From CAYUNE01 sp964446115 (lineage in GTDB: Bacteria > Desulfobacterota > Desulfobulbia > Desulfobulbales > Desulfobulbaceae): 64,000 bases of DNA. Positions 36,662 to 46,793 of the stretch are shown one piece after another. The notes beneath the pieces are model-generated. The model had not been told where the DNA came from and made no database searches. It saw only the letters and a program-made list of their open reading frames with translations. Positions within the stretch are counted from its first letter, which is position 1. Every line of letters starts with the position of its first letter. Both the position numbers and the translations under genes were made by a program. The stretch covers positions 1 through 64,000 of the forward strand of contig CAYUNE010000007.1 of assembly GCA_964446115.1 (NCBI GenBank). The letters run 5' to 3'.

Positions 36662-36690
36662 TTGACTGGTCTGCCTGAATCGAGTACATT
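36662..36690 (+). promoter_or_regulatory. Predicted sigma70 promoter of the rightward hybrid kinase
   Basis: TTGACT (36662-36667) and TACATT (36685-36690) are 17 bp apart, about 120 bp upstream of the kinase start at 36814. It is the best match in the region. Confidence 0.5.
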
Positions 36691-36813
36691 TTCTGCTGTT
36701 GACTTCTCTTATTATATTGAAGTTTCATACAGATGGTCAAACAGATCGTCTTCTGCCGTACCAGTCGTTCATAGCGGCCGACCACCTTTTTTATCTGGAC
36801 AGACGGAGAAAAT

Positions 36814-38787
36814 ATGCCACCTACTGGAGCGAGGATCATGCGTGCCATGGCCTGCCTGTTTTTGGGCGGCTGTAGAGATCGGCATGACCGTGAGGACAGG
36901 CGGCGGATAATTCTCACCAATCTCGTCTGCGTTCTGGCCGGCAGCTGGTTGTTGCCCCTTGGGATCGTCGATTTTTTCAAAGGGGCGATCCTCCTGGGAG
37001 TTCTAGAAATCTTTCTCTCCCTGCTCTTTGCAAATATCTTCTTGTATCTACGTCTTTCCGGCAATATAGGTTTTTCTTCCTTCCTTGCCGCCTTCATTTA
37101 CAGCATCTATTGCATCTATCTGTTCTGGAGCGGCGGTATGAGCGGCACCGGATTCATGTGGCATTACTCCCAGCCTCCGGTGGCAACCTTCCTGCTGGGA
37201 TACCGGCGTGGGATATCGGCGACGATTGCCCTTTTCCTGTCCGGTCTTATCATCCTCGGCCTTGATCTGTGGACCGATGCCGTCAACCTGTATGCCGAGG
37301 ATTTCGCCCTGCGATATGTACCCACTTTTCTCTTTGTTGCCCTGCTTGTCCTGGTGGCGGAAAAGATCAGGGAATCACACCGGGAGCAGGGCATTGCCCG
37401 GGAAAAAATATTCAGCGACACCATCTCCCAGCTCAAGAACAAGAAAAGATATCTGGGCCAGGCCCATGAAAAGCTGGAAAAACTCCTCCTCTCCCGTACC
37501 CGGGAGCTGATGCTGACCAATGCCAAGCTGAAAAGGGAGATCAACTACCGGAAAAAAACCGAACGGGAACGGCAGGACCTGGAAGCCGAGTTGCTGCGGG
37601 CCAAGAAGATGGAGGCCCTGGGCACCCTGGCCGGCGGCGTGGCCCATGATCTCAACAATATCCTTTCCGGTCTGGTCAGTTATCCGGAGCTTCTTCTGCT
37701 TGACCTGCCCGAGGACAGCCCCCTTTATCAACCGCTTGAAACCATTAAGAAATCCGGCGAAAAGGCCACCGCCATCGTCCAGGATTTACTTACCCTGGCC
37801 AGACGCGGTATCTCGGTCAAAAAGCCGGTATATATCAACAAGATAATCAAGGACTATTTTCACAGTCCGGAATTTTTCAAGCTCCAGGGGAGGTTTCCGC
37901 AGGTCACCGTGGAACAGCATCTGGTCCCGGTTCTGGCACCCATCTCCGGATCCCCTGTTCACCTTGCCAAGTCGTTCATGAACCTTGTTACCAACAGTTT
38001 TGAGGCAATCGACGGTACCGGGCGGGTCATCATATCCACCCGGGCCACCTATCTGGATAAACCGTTGCGGGGCTACGACGGTGTTGCCGTCGGCAATTAC
38101 ATCGTTCTCACCGTGCAGGATACCGGCCGGGGAATGAGGGAGAGTGAAATAGACAAGATTTTCGAGCCCTTTTATACCCGGAAGGAGATGGGCGACAGCG
38201 GTAGCGGCCTGGGCATGACGGTGGTGTGGGGGACTGTCAAGGATCACAATGGGTATATCGTTATCGACAGTGAACCGGGCAGGGGCACGACAATGCGTCT
38301 CTACTTTCCCGCCGCCCCCGAACCGGAATACCCGGAGAAGACGGTCCCCGCCGAAGCCGAACTTCCCCGCGGCAAAGGCGAGATGATCCTGGTGGTTGAT
38401 GACGTTGTCGAACAGCGGGAGATCGCCATCAGGATGCTCGAAAAGCTGGGATATAACGTTCAGGCTGTTGCCAGCGGTGAGGACGCACTCTCCCTTGTCC
38501 GGGACCAGCGTTTTGATCTCATGCTCATTGACATGGTCATGGAACCGGGAATTGACGGCCTTGAGACTTTTCGCCAGGCCAGGCAACTCTATCCCGAGCA
38601 AAAGGCGCTCATCGTTTCAGGCTATTCCGAATCGGCCCGGGTCCGTGAGGCCCAGGAACTGGGCGCCGGGCAGTATATCAAAAAACCCTATTCCCTTGAT
38701 CGTATCGCCAGGGCGCTGCACGAGGAGCTGGCCGGGATTGGAAACCTGGCCGACGAGCGCGGCGGAACAGTGGACCGGGAGCGGTGA
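36814..38787 (+). CDS. Membrane hybrid histidine kinase
   Basis: The 657-residue protein has an N-terminal membrane region of about five or six helices (about 28-190), with Gly-Gly-Met-Ser-Gly-Thr-Gly between two of them, a pattern seen in other integral-membrane sensor modules. A coiled coil follows, then HisKA (Gly-Gly-Val-Ala-His-Asp-Leu-Asn-Asn-Ile), HATPase_c (Asp-Thr-Gly-Arg-Gly-Met and Gly-Ser-Gly-Leu-Gly-Met) and a receiver (Leu-Ile-Asp-Met-Val-Met-Glu-Pro). It shares its layout with the kinase at 32.6 kb but differs in the membrane part. GGAG precedes the ATG by 5 bases. It is divergent from the cNMP-methyltransferase gene. Confidence 0.85.
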   Translation: MPPTGARIMRAMACLFLGGCRDRHDREDRRRIILTNLVCVLAGSWLLPLGIVDFFKGAILLGVLEIFLSLLFANIFLYLRLSGNIGFSSFLAAFIYSIYCIYLFWSGGMSGTGFMWHYSQPPVATFLLGYRRGISATIALFLSGLIILGLDLWTDAVNLYAEDFALRYVPTFLFVALLVLVAEKIRESHREQGIAREKIFSDTISQLKNKKRYLGQAHEKLEKLLLSRTRELMLTNAKLKREINYRKKTERERQDLEAELLRAKKMEALGTLAGGVAHDLNNILSGLVSYPELLLLDLPEDSPLYQPLETIKKSGEKATAIVQDLLTLARRGISVKKPVYINKIIKDYFHSPEFFKLQGRFPQVTVEQHLVPVLAPISGSPVHLAKSFMNLVTNSFEAIDGTGRVIISTRATYLDKPLRGYDGVAVGNYIVLTVQDTGRGMRESEIDKIFEPFYTRKEMGDSGSGLGMTVVWGTVKDHNGYIVIDSEPGRGTTMRLYFPAAPEPEYPEKTVPAEAELPRGKGEMILVVDDVVEQREIAIRMLEKLGYNVQAVASGEDALSLVRDQRFDLMLIDMVMEPGIDGLETFRQARQLYPEQKALIVSGYSESARVREAQELGAGQYIKKPYSLDRIARALHEELAGIGNLADERGGTVDRER

Positions 38788-38808
38788 TGCCGCGTTGCGC
38801 TGCCGCTG

Positions 38809-39018
38809 TTAGCGAGTTTCGGGAATACCCAGTTTTTTTAATATGATGCCCAGAGGACAGAACCCGGAAAAGCCGAACTGAAAGAGGTTGGCCCCCACAA
38901 AGGCGGTGAACCAGAGGAAATACTTGCTGACAAAGATGGGGCTCGCCTCCACCCCCAGGGCCAGGCTGAGCATGATGAATAAACCTGCGAGCACGTGAAT
39001 CCAGTCGTTAACTACCAT
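38809..39018 (-). CDS. DUF2892-type small inner-membrane protein
   Basis: The 69-residue protein has two helices: one from about 5 to 22, and one (about 30-48) with Asn-Leu-Phe-Gln-Phe-Gly-Phe-Ser-Gly-Phe-Cys-Pro. The last part matches the Phe-Cys-Pro segment of the YgaP/DUF2892 group, and the protein ends with Ile-Leu-Lys-Lys-Leu-Gly. AGGAG lies 7 bases before ATG 39018; the ATG at 39024 is too close to that site. The function is unknown; relatives are sometimes joined to rhodanese domains, not so here. Confidence 0.75.
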   Translation of the reverse strand: MVVNDWIHVLAGLFIMLSLALGVEASPIFVSKYFLWFTAFVGANLFQFGFSGFCPLGIILKKLGIPETR

Positions 39019-39128
39019 TTTCATTCTCCTTTCATTTTTCTAGTATCTGTAATCGGTCATAATCCAACCACTTGCTGGCACCGTATCGTCACTGAATCGT
39101 AATTGATCACAGGCACCGCATCTTCACC

Positions 39129-39176
39129 CGCTCTCTTCCGGCCGCATAGTTGGGCTATAGCGGCCGGGAGAGAGCG
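39129..39176. repeat. Long GC-rich hairpin
   Basis: The arm of 17 bases from 39129 (CGCTCTCTTCCGGCCGC) pairs with its partner ending at 39176, with one G-U and one bulged A. It is extended by ATAG/CTAT to about 21 bp around a 5-base loop. No T tract follows on either strand. It lies in the 309-bp gap between the porin-like gene and the DUF2892 gene. Confidence 0.6.
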
Positions 39177-39200
39177 TGCAAATCTGCATCACCCGTGAGC

Positions 39201-39242
39201 CTTTACAGCTAAGATGACAATAATTGCCATCGGGTTGTAAAG
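39201..39242. repeat. Nested inverted repeat downstream of the porin-like gene
   Basis: CTTTACA (39201-39207) pairs with TGTAAAG (39236-39242), and inside it GATG-CAAT pairs imperfectly with ATTG-CATC. It sits between the long hairpin and the end of the leftward porin-like gene. It may stabilise or end that transcript, but a T tract is absent. Confidence 0.4.
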
Positions 39243-39327
39243 CCGTGTGAGTGGTTGTCGTATGGGTCTCTGGTATGGCCTGTCGCTTCAGCGCCGCTTA
39301 TGACGTCCGTGGACGGGCCTGTTTCCG

Positions 39328-40608
39328 TCAAAAAGCGTATCGCAGCCCGATATAGGCGTTGGTGTTGTCCTGAAACCTCCCCCAGAAGGTGTGCTCATCC
39401 TCTCCGAAAAAGATATTGAGGCCGCCGTCGACTCTCCACTGATCACTTATCTTGTAGCTCATTTTCGGCCGGAGATATCCGTCGTTATCCGTTGGCGAAT
39501 AGTAGATGAAGAGCGAAAGGTTGAGGTTCTGGTTCATCAGCAGCTTGGTGAGCCGCAGGGTGATCATATGACGGTATTCATCCCGGGCTTGCATTTGCGG
39601 TGCCAGGGTCCGGGTATAGTTATCGTAATCCTGTATCCATTCCAGGTAATACTGCAGGCCGCCGGTGAATTCGCGGCCCAGTTCCCGTTCAAAACCGGCC
39701 AGAAACCGGAACTCACCGGGACGGACAAATGGATTTGAACCGTCGTTGTTGTCGACGGAATCATAATAACCGAATTCCACATTGCCGATTCCACCCAATA
39801 GGGGAGAGCGGGCCGAGCCGCCGTAGACGTTCAGGCGCGGGAACATGGCACGGCCGTTGGCAGGATTGATTCCCTCCGGTTCCTGCCAGAACCCTGAGTA
39901 GGCGTAGAGGGCCAGTTCAACGGCACCGATATTTTTTGTGAGCCGGGCGGCGATTTCGTCATCGCGGAACCAGCGGTTTCGCTCCTCCTCGGCCATGATC
40001 ATGTCGCGTCCCACCAGGCGACCGGCCCGGGGATTGAAATAGGAGAGGCGCTCACCTTTGACATATTCCGAACCGCCAAAAAGCGGCGTATAGATCAGGT
40101 CGAGATTGGCGATATCGGAAAAGAGGCTGATTTTGATCCCATCGGATGGGGCCTTGAGATACTCGTCGTTGCGGCCGATGAAAAAGGACTGCCAATCTTT
40201 GGGGAAGACGTCGTTGATGAAAACCAGGTCGCCGGTGCCCCAGGTCAGCACCTGTCGACCGATTTTCATATCCATGAAATCAAGGGGAGAAAAGCTCAGG
40301 TTGCACTCCCTGATCTCCAGCTTCGCCTCTTCCATGACGCCGTCGGCGAGCAGATCACCCTTTAGTTTGAAAAGCGCGGAATCGAAATCGCGGCTTATGT
40401 CCAGCTGGGCGCGCAGCTCACCGATGGCGGCGTCGCGTTCTCCGGCATCCTCCTGGAGCCGGAATCCCGCCCTGGCTTCCACGAAACCGGCAAGTTCCAG
40501 GGCATAGTCATCGTAGAGGCGGTCGCGCAGAGAAACGGTTTCAGCGATTACTGCCTGACAGAGCAGGGACAGGGTAAAGAGAAGTGCGGTGAGTGTTCGA
40601 TGTATCAT
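39328..40608 (-). CDS. Porin-like outer-membrane protein (DUF1302-like)
   Basis: The 426-residue precursor has a signal peptide (about 1-22, ending Val-Ile-Ala). The body is amphipathic beta-strand-like, with many aromatic-polar alternations, Ile-Gly-Arg-Gln-Val-Leu-Thr-Trp-Gly near 140, and the terminal Tyr-Ala-Phe expected for BAM recognition. It resembles the DUF1302-type barrel proteins found with MMPL-type RND transporters and LolA-like proteins, which is exactly its context here. It probably forms the outer-membrane part of a lipid or hydrophobic-compound export or uptake route (inference). Confidence 0.75.
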   Translation of the reverse strand: MIHRTLTALLFTLSLLCQAVIAETVSLRDRLYDDYALELAGFVEARAGFRLQEDAGERDAAIGELRAQLDISRDFDSALFKLKGDLLADGVMEEAKLEIRECNLSFSPLDFMDMKIGRQVLTWGTGDLVFINDVFPKDWQSFFIGRNDEYLKAPSDGIKISLFSDIANLDLIYTPLFGGSEYVKGERLSYFNPRAGRLVGRDMIMAEEERNRWFRDDEIAARLTKNIGAVELALYAYSGFWQEPEGINPANGRAMFPRLNVYGGSARSPLLGGIGNVEFGYYDSVDNNDGSNPFVRPGEFRFLAGFERELGREFTGGLQYYLEWIQDYDNYTRTLAPQMQARDEYRHMITLRLTKLLMNQNLNLSLFIYYSPTDNDGYLRPKMSYKISDQWRVDGGLNIFFGEDEHTFWGRFQDNTNAYIGLRYAF

Positions 40609-40628
40609 GGTTCTTGGTCGGATGACAA

Positions 40629-41423
40629 TTATTTGCGTACTTCACGTGGTGCCTTGCGAAGATAACGCTCGGTGAAGATGTTGTCCTTCAGGCCGATGTC
40701 GTACCTGATCTTGCTGAAAACCGATACCGTTTCGCCTCCGGTTTCCAGATCCTGCACCCGTGACCTGGTCACGGTGGGATGGCCATCGATCACCTGGACA
40801 TCAAGGGCCTCGACAATGCGGTACTTCTTGCCGTTTTTGTCAAGATATTCCGCCTTCATCGGCATATGGGTCTTTTTATCGATCCACACCGTATATGAGG
40901 AGAACTCAACCTCCTGCGGTTTGAGCGGCGTGTTTTTGATCACATAGAAAGCGTCATCGCTGCTCACCAGTTCATGTCGGTCCTCGGTCGTACTGCGGCC
41001 GGAGACATCCTCGTAGAAGAAGTTGGAGCCCACAAACGAGGTGCGTTTATCCGAGGCGGCGATGCGTTTCACCAGATCAAGCGCGGGCAGGTAGAGCCAG
41101 CGGTCGTCATCCCGGTCCGTGTGTTTGTGAACCATGAAGACCATCTTACGCACATCGCTTGGTTTTTTGAAGTAGACGTAGAAAAACTGATCACCGCCGT
41201 CCTTTTTATCCTTGCGCAGGATGACGAACTGGCGTTTTCGCTGGCGCCCCTGGCTGTCGGTGATGGTCATGTCCACCGTTGCCTTGCCGTCGTCGCCGGC
41301 ATAATAGGCGGCGAGGTTGGCCTTGCCGATGATCTCCTCCACGTTCGTCCCCGCCTTGGCAGGCAGAAACAGGGCGAGGATCACGAGGGGAACCGTTGCC
41401 AGAGAGAAGCGGATATGATTCAT
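40629..41423 (-). CDS. LolA-like outer-membrane lipoprotein-sorting protein
   Basis: The 264-residue precursor has a signal peptide (about 1-24, cut near Ala-Lys-Ala). The rest is a LolA/LolB-type half-barrel, with repeated beta strands such as Phe-Val-Ile-Leu-Arg-Lys-Asp and Met-Val-His-Lys-His, and a Lys-Met-Pro-Met-Lys-Ala segment. The family, annotated as outer-membrane lipoprotein-sorting protein, is usually paired with MMPL transporters and porin-like genes and should bind a hydrophobic ligand in the periplasm. AAGGAG lies before the ATG. It is 34 bp after the transporter gene and 20 bp before the porin-like gene. Confidence 0.85.
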   Translation of the reverse strand: MNHIRFSLATVPLVILALFLPAKAGTNVEEIIGKANLAAYYAGDDGKATVDMTITDSQGRQRKRQFVILRKDKKDGGDQFFYVYFKKPSDVRKMVFMVHKHTDRDDDRWLYLPALDLVKRIAASDKRTSFVGSNFFYEDVSGRSTTEDRHELVSSDDAFYVIKNTPLKPQEVEFSSYTVWIDKKTHMPMKAEYLDKNGKKYRIVEALDVQVIDGHPTVTRSRVQDLETGGETVSVFSKIRYDIGLKDNIFTERYLRKAPREVRK

Positions 41424-41457
41424 GGCTGTCTCCTTTTTTGGAATTTTCGGATGGGGA

Positions 41458-44067
41458 TTATTGCTTGTTTCGAAAAATTCGCTCCTGAAATATGGTCAGC
41501 AGCGCGGGCAGTATCCACATGGTGGCCAGGCCCGAGTAGAGCATGATGGCGGCAAGAAAGACGCCCACGGTCTGATAGGGGATCAGCGGTGCCAGCAGCA
41601 GCGGCGTGAACCCCAGAGAGATGACGATGGTGTTGCGGGTGATGGCGCGGGCCGGTTCTTCGAACATCTCGGCAACGGCTTTACGCCAGTCCCCGGTTTT
41701 TTTCATAGTCATGCGGGCGCGTTCCAGAAAGTGGATGGCGAAATCCACTGCCAGTCCCAGGGTCAGGGAGGAGAGAACCGCCACCGGCATGTCGTAATCT
41801 TTGCCGATAAGACCGATGACGCCGTAGATGACGGCGATGGTGCAGGTCAGCGGGATCATGGCCAGGAGGCCCCAGACGGGCGAGCGGAAGAGCAGGGCCA
41901 TCATGATGAAGACCACGGCAAAGCTGCTGAGAAAAGAGTTTCTCATTCCTCCCACCATTTTTTCCTGCCAGACCACATTGATATAGGTGAGTCCGGCCCA
42001 CTGGTGCTGCAATTCGACCGGTGGAGTGTTTTCGGCAAAGAAACGGTTGACGTCCTCGAGGACCAGTTCCATGTCCTTGTTGTCACCGCTTTTCAGTTGC
42101 AGCCAGATGTTGGCCTTGGCGTAATCCGGAGTGATGAGGTGCCAGAGATCATCGGGTTTGTGACCACTCTGTACCTGAAAGAGGCATTGGGTGACGCCGT
42201 TGATGCTCTCGGGAATGGTGAAGTGGCCGGGATCGCTTTCAAAGAGTTCCTTATGGACCTTCTTGACCAGGTCGGCAACCGAGTTGGACTTGCCCACATG
42301 GCCCTGGGCCGTCAGGTAGGTCTGCAGTTTTTCCACGTACCGGAGAACGTCCGGGCGTTTGAATATCTGGCCGCGGTCCCGCAGACCGTCGAGGGTATCC
42401 AGCGCTGTGGACCAGGCCTCATAACCGGCATCATCGTTTTCCGGCAGTTTGTCGATGACTCCTTCCCAGGCAGTGGCCAACTTGTCGGCCAGTTCCACAC
42501 CGTTGCCGCTGCCGTCGACCACCTCGTCGATCATGGCCATGGCCCTGGCAAGCACCGCCTGGTTACCTGTCAGGCGTGCCTTGAGGGTGTTTTTCAGCCA
42601 GGTTGCCGCTGCCGGAGCCTTCAGTTCCCGTTCCTTGCCCTCCAGCACCAGGTAGGCTTCATAGGTTCCGCCGAAATGGCTGTTGAGCACGCGGTCCGCC
42701 ACGCGTATTTTATGGGTTTTCTTGAACCACTTGACCGGATTGTCGTTGACCTGGATCTTGGTGATGCCGAATATGGCGACGGCAAGCATAATGAGGTTGA
42801 AGACGATGACCATCTTGGCCTTGCCGAAAGAGATGCGGCCGATCCAGCGGAGGTGGCGGTTGATGAGTGATCTGTCGGTGGTCGGATCAACCTGTTCCTT
42901 GGCTCCGAAGTTGGCCAGGCTTTCCTCCTTCATCATCATGATGTAGGCGGGAATAAAGACGATGGTAAGGACAAAGGCGAGCATGATGCCGATGGCCACG
43001 AAAATGCCGAAGGCGCGTACCGGAGGAATGGGCGTGGCCGCCAGCGAGGCAAAACCCACTGCGGATGTCAGCGAGGTGTAGAGCATGGGCATGAAAAGTT
43101 CGTTCATGACATGCTCGATGGTTTGCCGCCGGTTTTTGCGACTCTGGTATTCGTCGAAGAACTCACTGAGGATATGGATGGAATCCACCACCGCAATGGG
43201 CATGATGAAGATGGGAATCATCGAGCTCATGATATGCAGGGTATTTCCCGTGCCGATCAAGAGTCCCATGGTGCAGATGACTGTGACCATGGCGATGATC
43301 ATCGGCGAGATGATGAGTTGAATTTTTCTGAAGAAGAGAAACATCAGCAAAAAGATCATCACCATGGCAAGCGGGGCCGAGATGGCCATCTGAATGAACA
43401 TCTCCTTGCCGAAGGTGTCCTCGGCCACCGGCAGACCGGTGATATAGTACTGCTCGTCCCCCGGCGAGAGCGAGTTGATCTTCTCCTGGAGCATGCCGCT
43501 GAGTTTATGGGCAAAATCCTTTGAGGTGATGGGAATATAGATACCCATGGCCTTGCCGTCCTCGGAGACCAGGGTGCCTTTGAGCAGTGGGTTGTCCATG
43601 GCCTTGGCACGGACCTCCAGGGATCCCCGGCGATCAACGGGAGCTTCTTTCATCAGCCAGTCAAGTTTGACCTGGCCTGGGCCCGCCTGCTCGATGTTGT
43701 CGATATTGCCCGGTGCGATAAGATCGCGGGCCACTACCTTGCGTTCCGGATGTTTGGCATCGCTCAAGGTGGCGGCATATTCGCTGAGAATCTGTATTTT
43801 CTTCAGGGTCTGGGGATTGAAGACCCCGTCTTCGTGCTTTTCGTTGACCACGCCGAGGACGACGACGTCGTGGAGGTTGAAATCCTTTTTTGTCCGGTCG
43901 TGGAAGATGCGGACAAATTCGTCGGCGGAAAGCATGTTTTCCGGGTCCGTGTCCACATGCACCCGGGCGATGAGGGCGCCGAGTACGAGGGTCATCACCA
44001 CCATGGCCGTGGTGACGACTTTGGGCCTGGTGATGGAAAACTGAATGAATTTTTGTCCTGCCTGCAT
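41458..44067 (-). CDS. RND/MMPL-family transporter
   Basis: The 869-residue protein has two repeats, each of one helix, a periplasmic region and five helices: helix 1 at about 17-33, a cluster at about 215-375, helix 7 near 415-435, and a cluster at about 695-865. Asp-Ser-Ile-His-Ile-Leu in the first cluster and Asp-Phe-Ala-Ile-His-Phe-Leu in the second carry the charged residues of RND proton relays. The protein belongs to the MMPL/HpnN-like lipid-exporting branch rather than drug efflux; no membrane-fusion protein is nearby. The cargo is unknown. The operon starts with arsR, 23 bp upstream. Confidence 0.88.
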   Translation of the reverse strand: MQAGQKFIQFSITRPKVVTTAMVVMTLVLGALIARVHVDTDPENMLSADEFVRIFHDRTKKDFNLHDVVVLGVVNEKHEDGVFNPQTLKKIQILSEYAATLSDAKHPERKVVARDLIAPGNIDNIEQAGPGQVKLDWLMKEAPVDRRGSLEVRAKAMDNPLLKGTLVSEDGKAMGIYIPITSKDFAHKLSGMLQEKINSLSPGDEQYYITGLPVAEDTFGKEMFIQMAISAPLAMVMIFLLMFLFFRKIQLIISPMIIAMVTVICTMGLLIGTGNTLHIMSSMIPIFIMPIAVVDSIHILSEFFDEYQSRKNRRQTIEHVMNELFMPMLYTSLTSAVGFASLAATPIPPVRAFGIFVAIGIMLAFVLTIVFIPAYIMMMKEESLANFGAKEQVDPTTDRSLINRHLRWIGRISFGKAKMVIVFNLIMLAVAIFGITKIQVNDNPVKWFKKTHKIRVADRVLNSHFGGTYEAYLVLEGKERELKAPAAATWLKNTLKARLTGNQAVLARAMAMIDEVVDGSGNGVELADKLATAWEGVIDKLPENDDAGYEAWSTALDTLDGLRDRGQIFKRPDVLRYVEKLQTYLTAQGHVGKSNSVADLVKKVHKELFESDPGHFTIPESINGVTQCLFQVQSGHKPDDLWHLITPDYAKANIWLQLKSGDNKDMELVLEDVNRFFAENTPPVELQHQWAGLTYINVVWQEKMVGGMRNSFLSSFAVVFIMMALLFRSPVWGLLAMIPLTCTIAVIYGVIGLIGKDYDMPVAVLSSLTLGLAVDFAIHFLERARMTMKKTGDWRKAVAEMFEEPARAITRNTIVISLGFTPLLLAPLIPYQTVGVFLAAIMLYSGLATMWILPALLTIFQERIFRNKQ

Positions 44068-44090
44068 CTGGTCTACTCCTGGTTGATGGA

Positions 44091-44396
44091 TTAGTTTTTC
44101 TTGGTCTCGTCCGGGGTGGAGCAGAAAAGATTCTCCATGGTCTTAATCAGTTCAACCACCCGCTGATCTAGTATATAATTGTAGATGAAGTTGGCATCCT
44201 TGCGAAAGGCGACGATGCCCTGGTTACGCAGAATATTCAAATGTTGCGATACGTTGGCGTTGGTTGTCCGCACTTTGTCCCTGATATGACCCACGGTAAG
44301 CTCCCGATCCTGCAGCAGGCAGAGAATTTTCAGCCTGATGGGATGGGACATGGACTTGATCAGAGCGGCAACCTCTTCGATTTCCCGATGTTTCAT
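44091..44396 (-). CDS. ArsR-family transcriptional regulator
   Basis: The 101-residue winged-helix repressor has Met-Ser-His-Pro-Ile-Arg-Leu-Lys-Ile-Leu in helix 1-2 and the recognition helix Ala-Asn-Val-Ser-Gln-His-Leu-Asn-Ile-Leu near 47-56. The metal-binding ELCVCDL-type motif is absent (Glu-Leu-Thr-Val-Gly-His here), and only two cysteines occur. It is therefore probably not an arsenic or cadmium sensor. It is the first gene of the transporter operon and overlaps its own presumed operator upstream. Confidence 0.88.
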   Translation of the reverse strand: MKHREIEEVAALIKSMSHPIRLKILCLLQDRELTVGHIRDKVRTTNANVSQHLNILRNQGIVAFRKDANFIYNYILDQRVVELIKTMENLFCSTPDETKKN

Positions 44397-44423
44397 AGGT
44401 GATCCCGGCAGAAGGTGTATTAG

Positions 44424-44457
44424 AATTTAATTTAATACTTAAATTTATTTTTGTAAA
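44424..44457 (-). promoter_or_regulatory. Predicted arsR promoter overlapped by a palindromic operator
   Basis: On the minus strand TTTACA (44457-44452) and TAAATT (44434-44429) are 17 bp apart. The inverted repeat AATTTAA-N8-TTAAATT (44424-44445) covers the minus-10 and part of the spacer, as expected for an ArsR-type repressor site. A second palindrome, CAAATTAATTTG (44562-44573), lies 58 bp before the acs start. Confidence 0.5.
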
Positions 44458-44630
44458 GACCCTTTTTCGATTTCCGCAAGCGGGACAGGGGGGAAATATC
44501 AATCCTGTAATCAGATATCGGAATGGTAACTTATCTCTTGACAACTGAAAGAGATTTGGGGCAAATTAATTTGATCCGTTTTTGATTCTGGTGCTGTTTA
44601 ATTTTCAATTCTACATCAAGGAGAAGCGTA

Positions 44631-46622
<1,992 letters not shown>

Positions 46623-46647
46623 CGCGACGTCCCTGCTGGCTGTATTC

Positions 46648-46685
46648 AGGGGAACCATCGCCGGAGGGGTGGTTCCCCTTTTTTT
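46648..46685 (+). terminator. Rho-independent terminator after acs
   Basis: AGGGGAACCA pairs with TGGTTCCCCT around a 12-base loop and runs into a T tract, 26 bp after the acs stop. Confidence 0.88.
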
Positions 46686-46793
46686 ATTTACCGGAGACCC
46701 GGCGTGTCGATTCCGGGACAATCCACCGTTTCACCGGCATTTTTCCGCCAGTTCCCCGAGGCGGGATAGCCGCCGGCTTGAATGGAGCATACC

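Larger units (their letters stand above)
36247..36813. other. 567-bp divergent intergenic region of the signalling island
   Basis: No protein-like frame is present. The region holds a promoter for the rightward kinase, a small hairpin at 36512-36535 (GGAAACGAAAC paired with GTTTCGTTCC, one bulged A), a larger imperfect stem at 36587-36651, and a T9 run near 36559-36567. A structured RNA here is possible but not shown. Confidence 0.5.

Noticed and set aside
36399..37097. Minus-strand frame of 232 residues over the divergent region and the kinase start
   Set aside because: It is Lys/Arg-rich without domain signals, and it overlaps the better supported kinase and its promoter.
41422..42870. 482-residue open frame antisense to the RND transporter
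   Set aside because: His/Gly/Asp-rich composition reflects the complement of a membrane protein; the sense gene is clear.
44091..44396. Arsenic- or cadmium-sensing repressor
   Set aside because: The ELCVCDL-type metal motif is missing and no arsenic-resistance genes are near.
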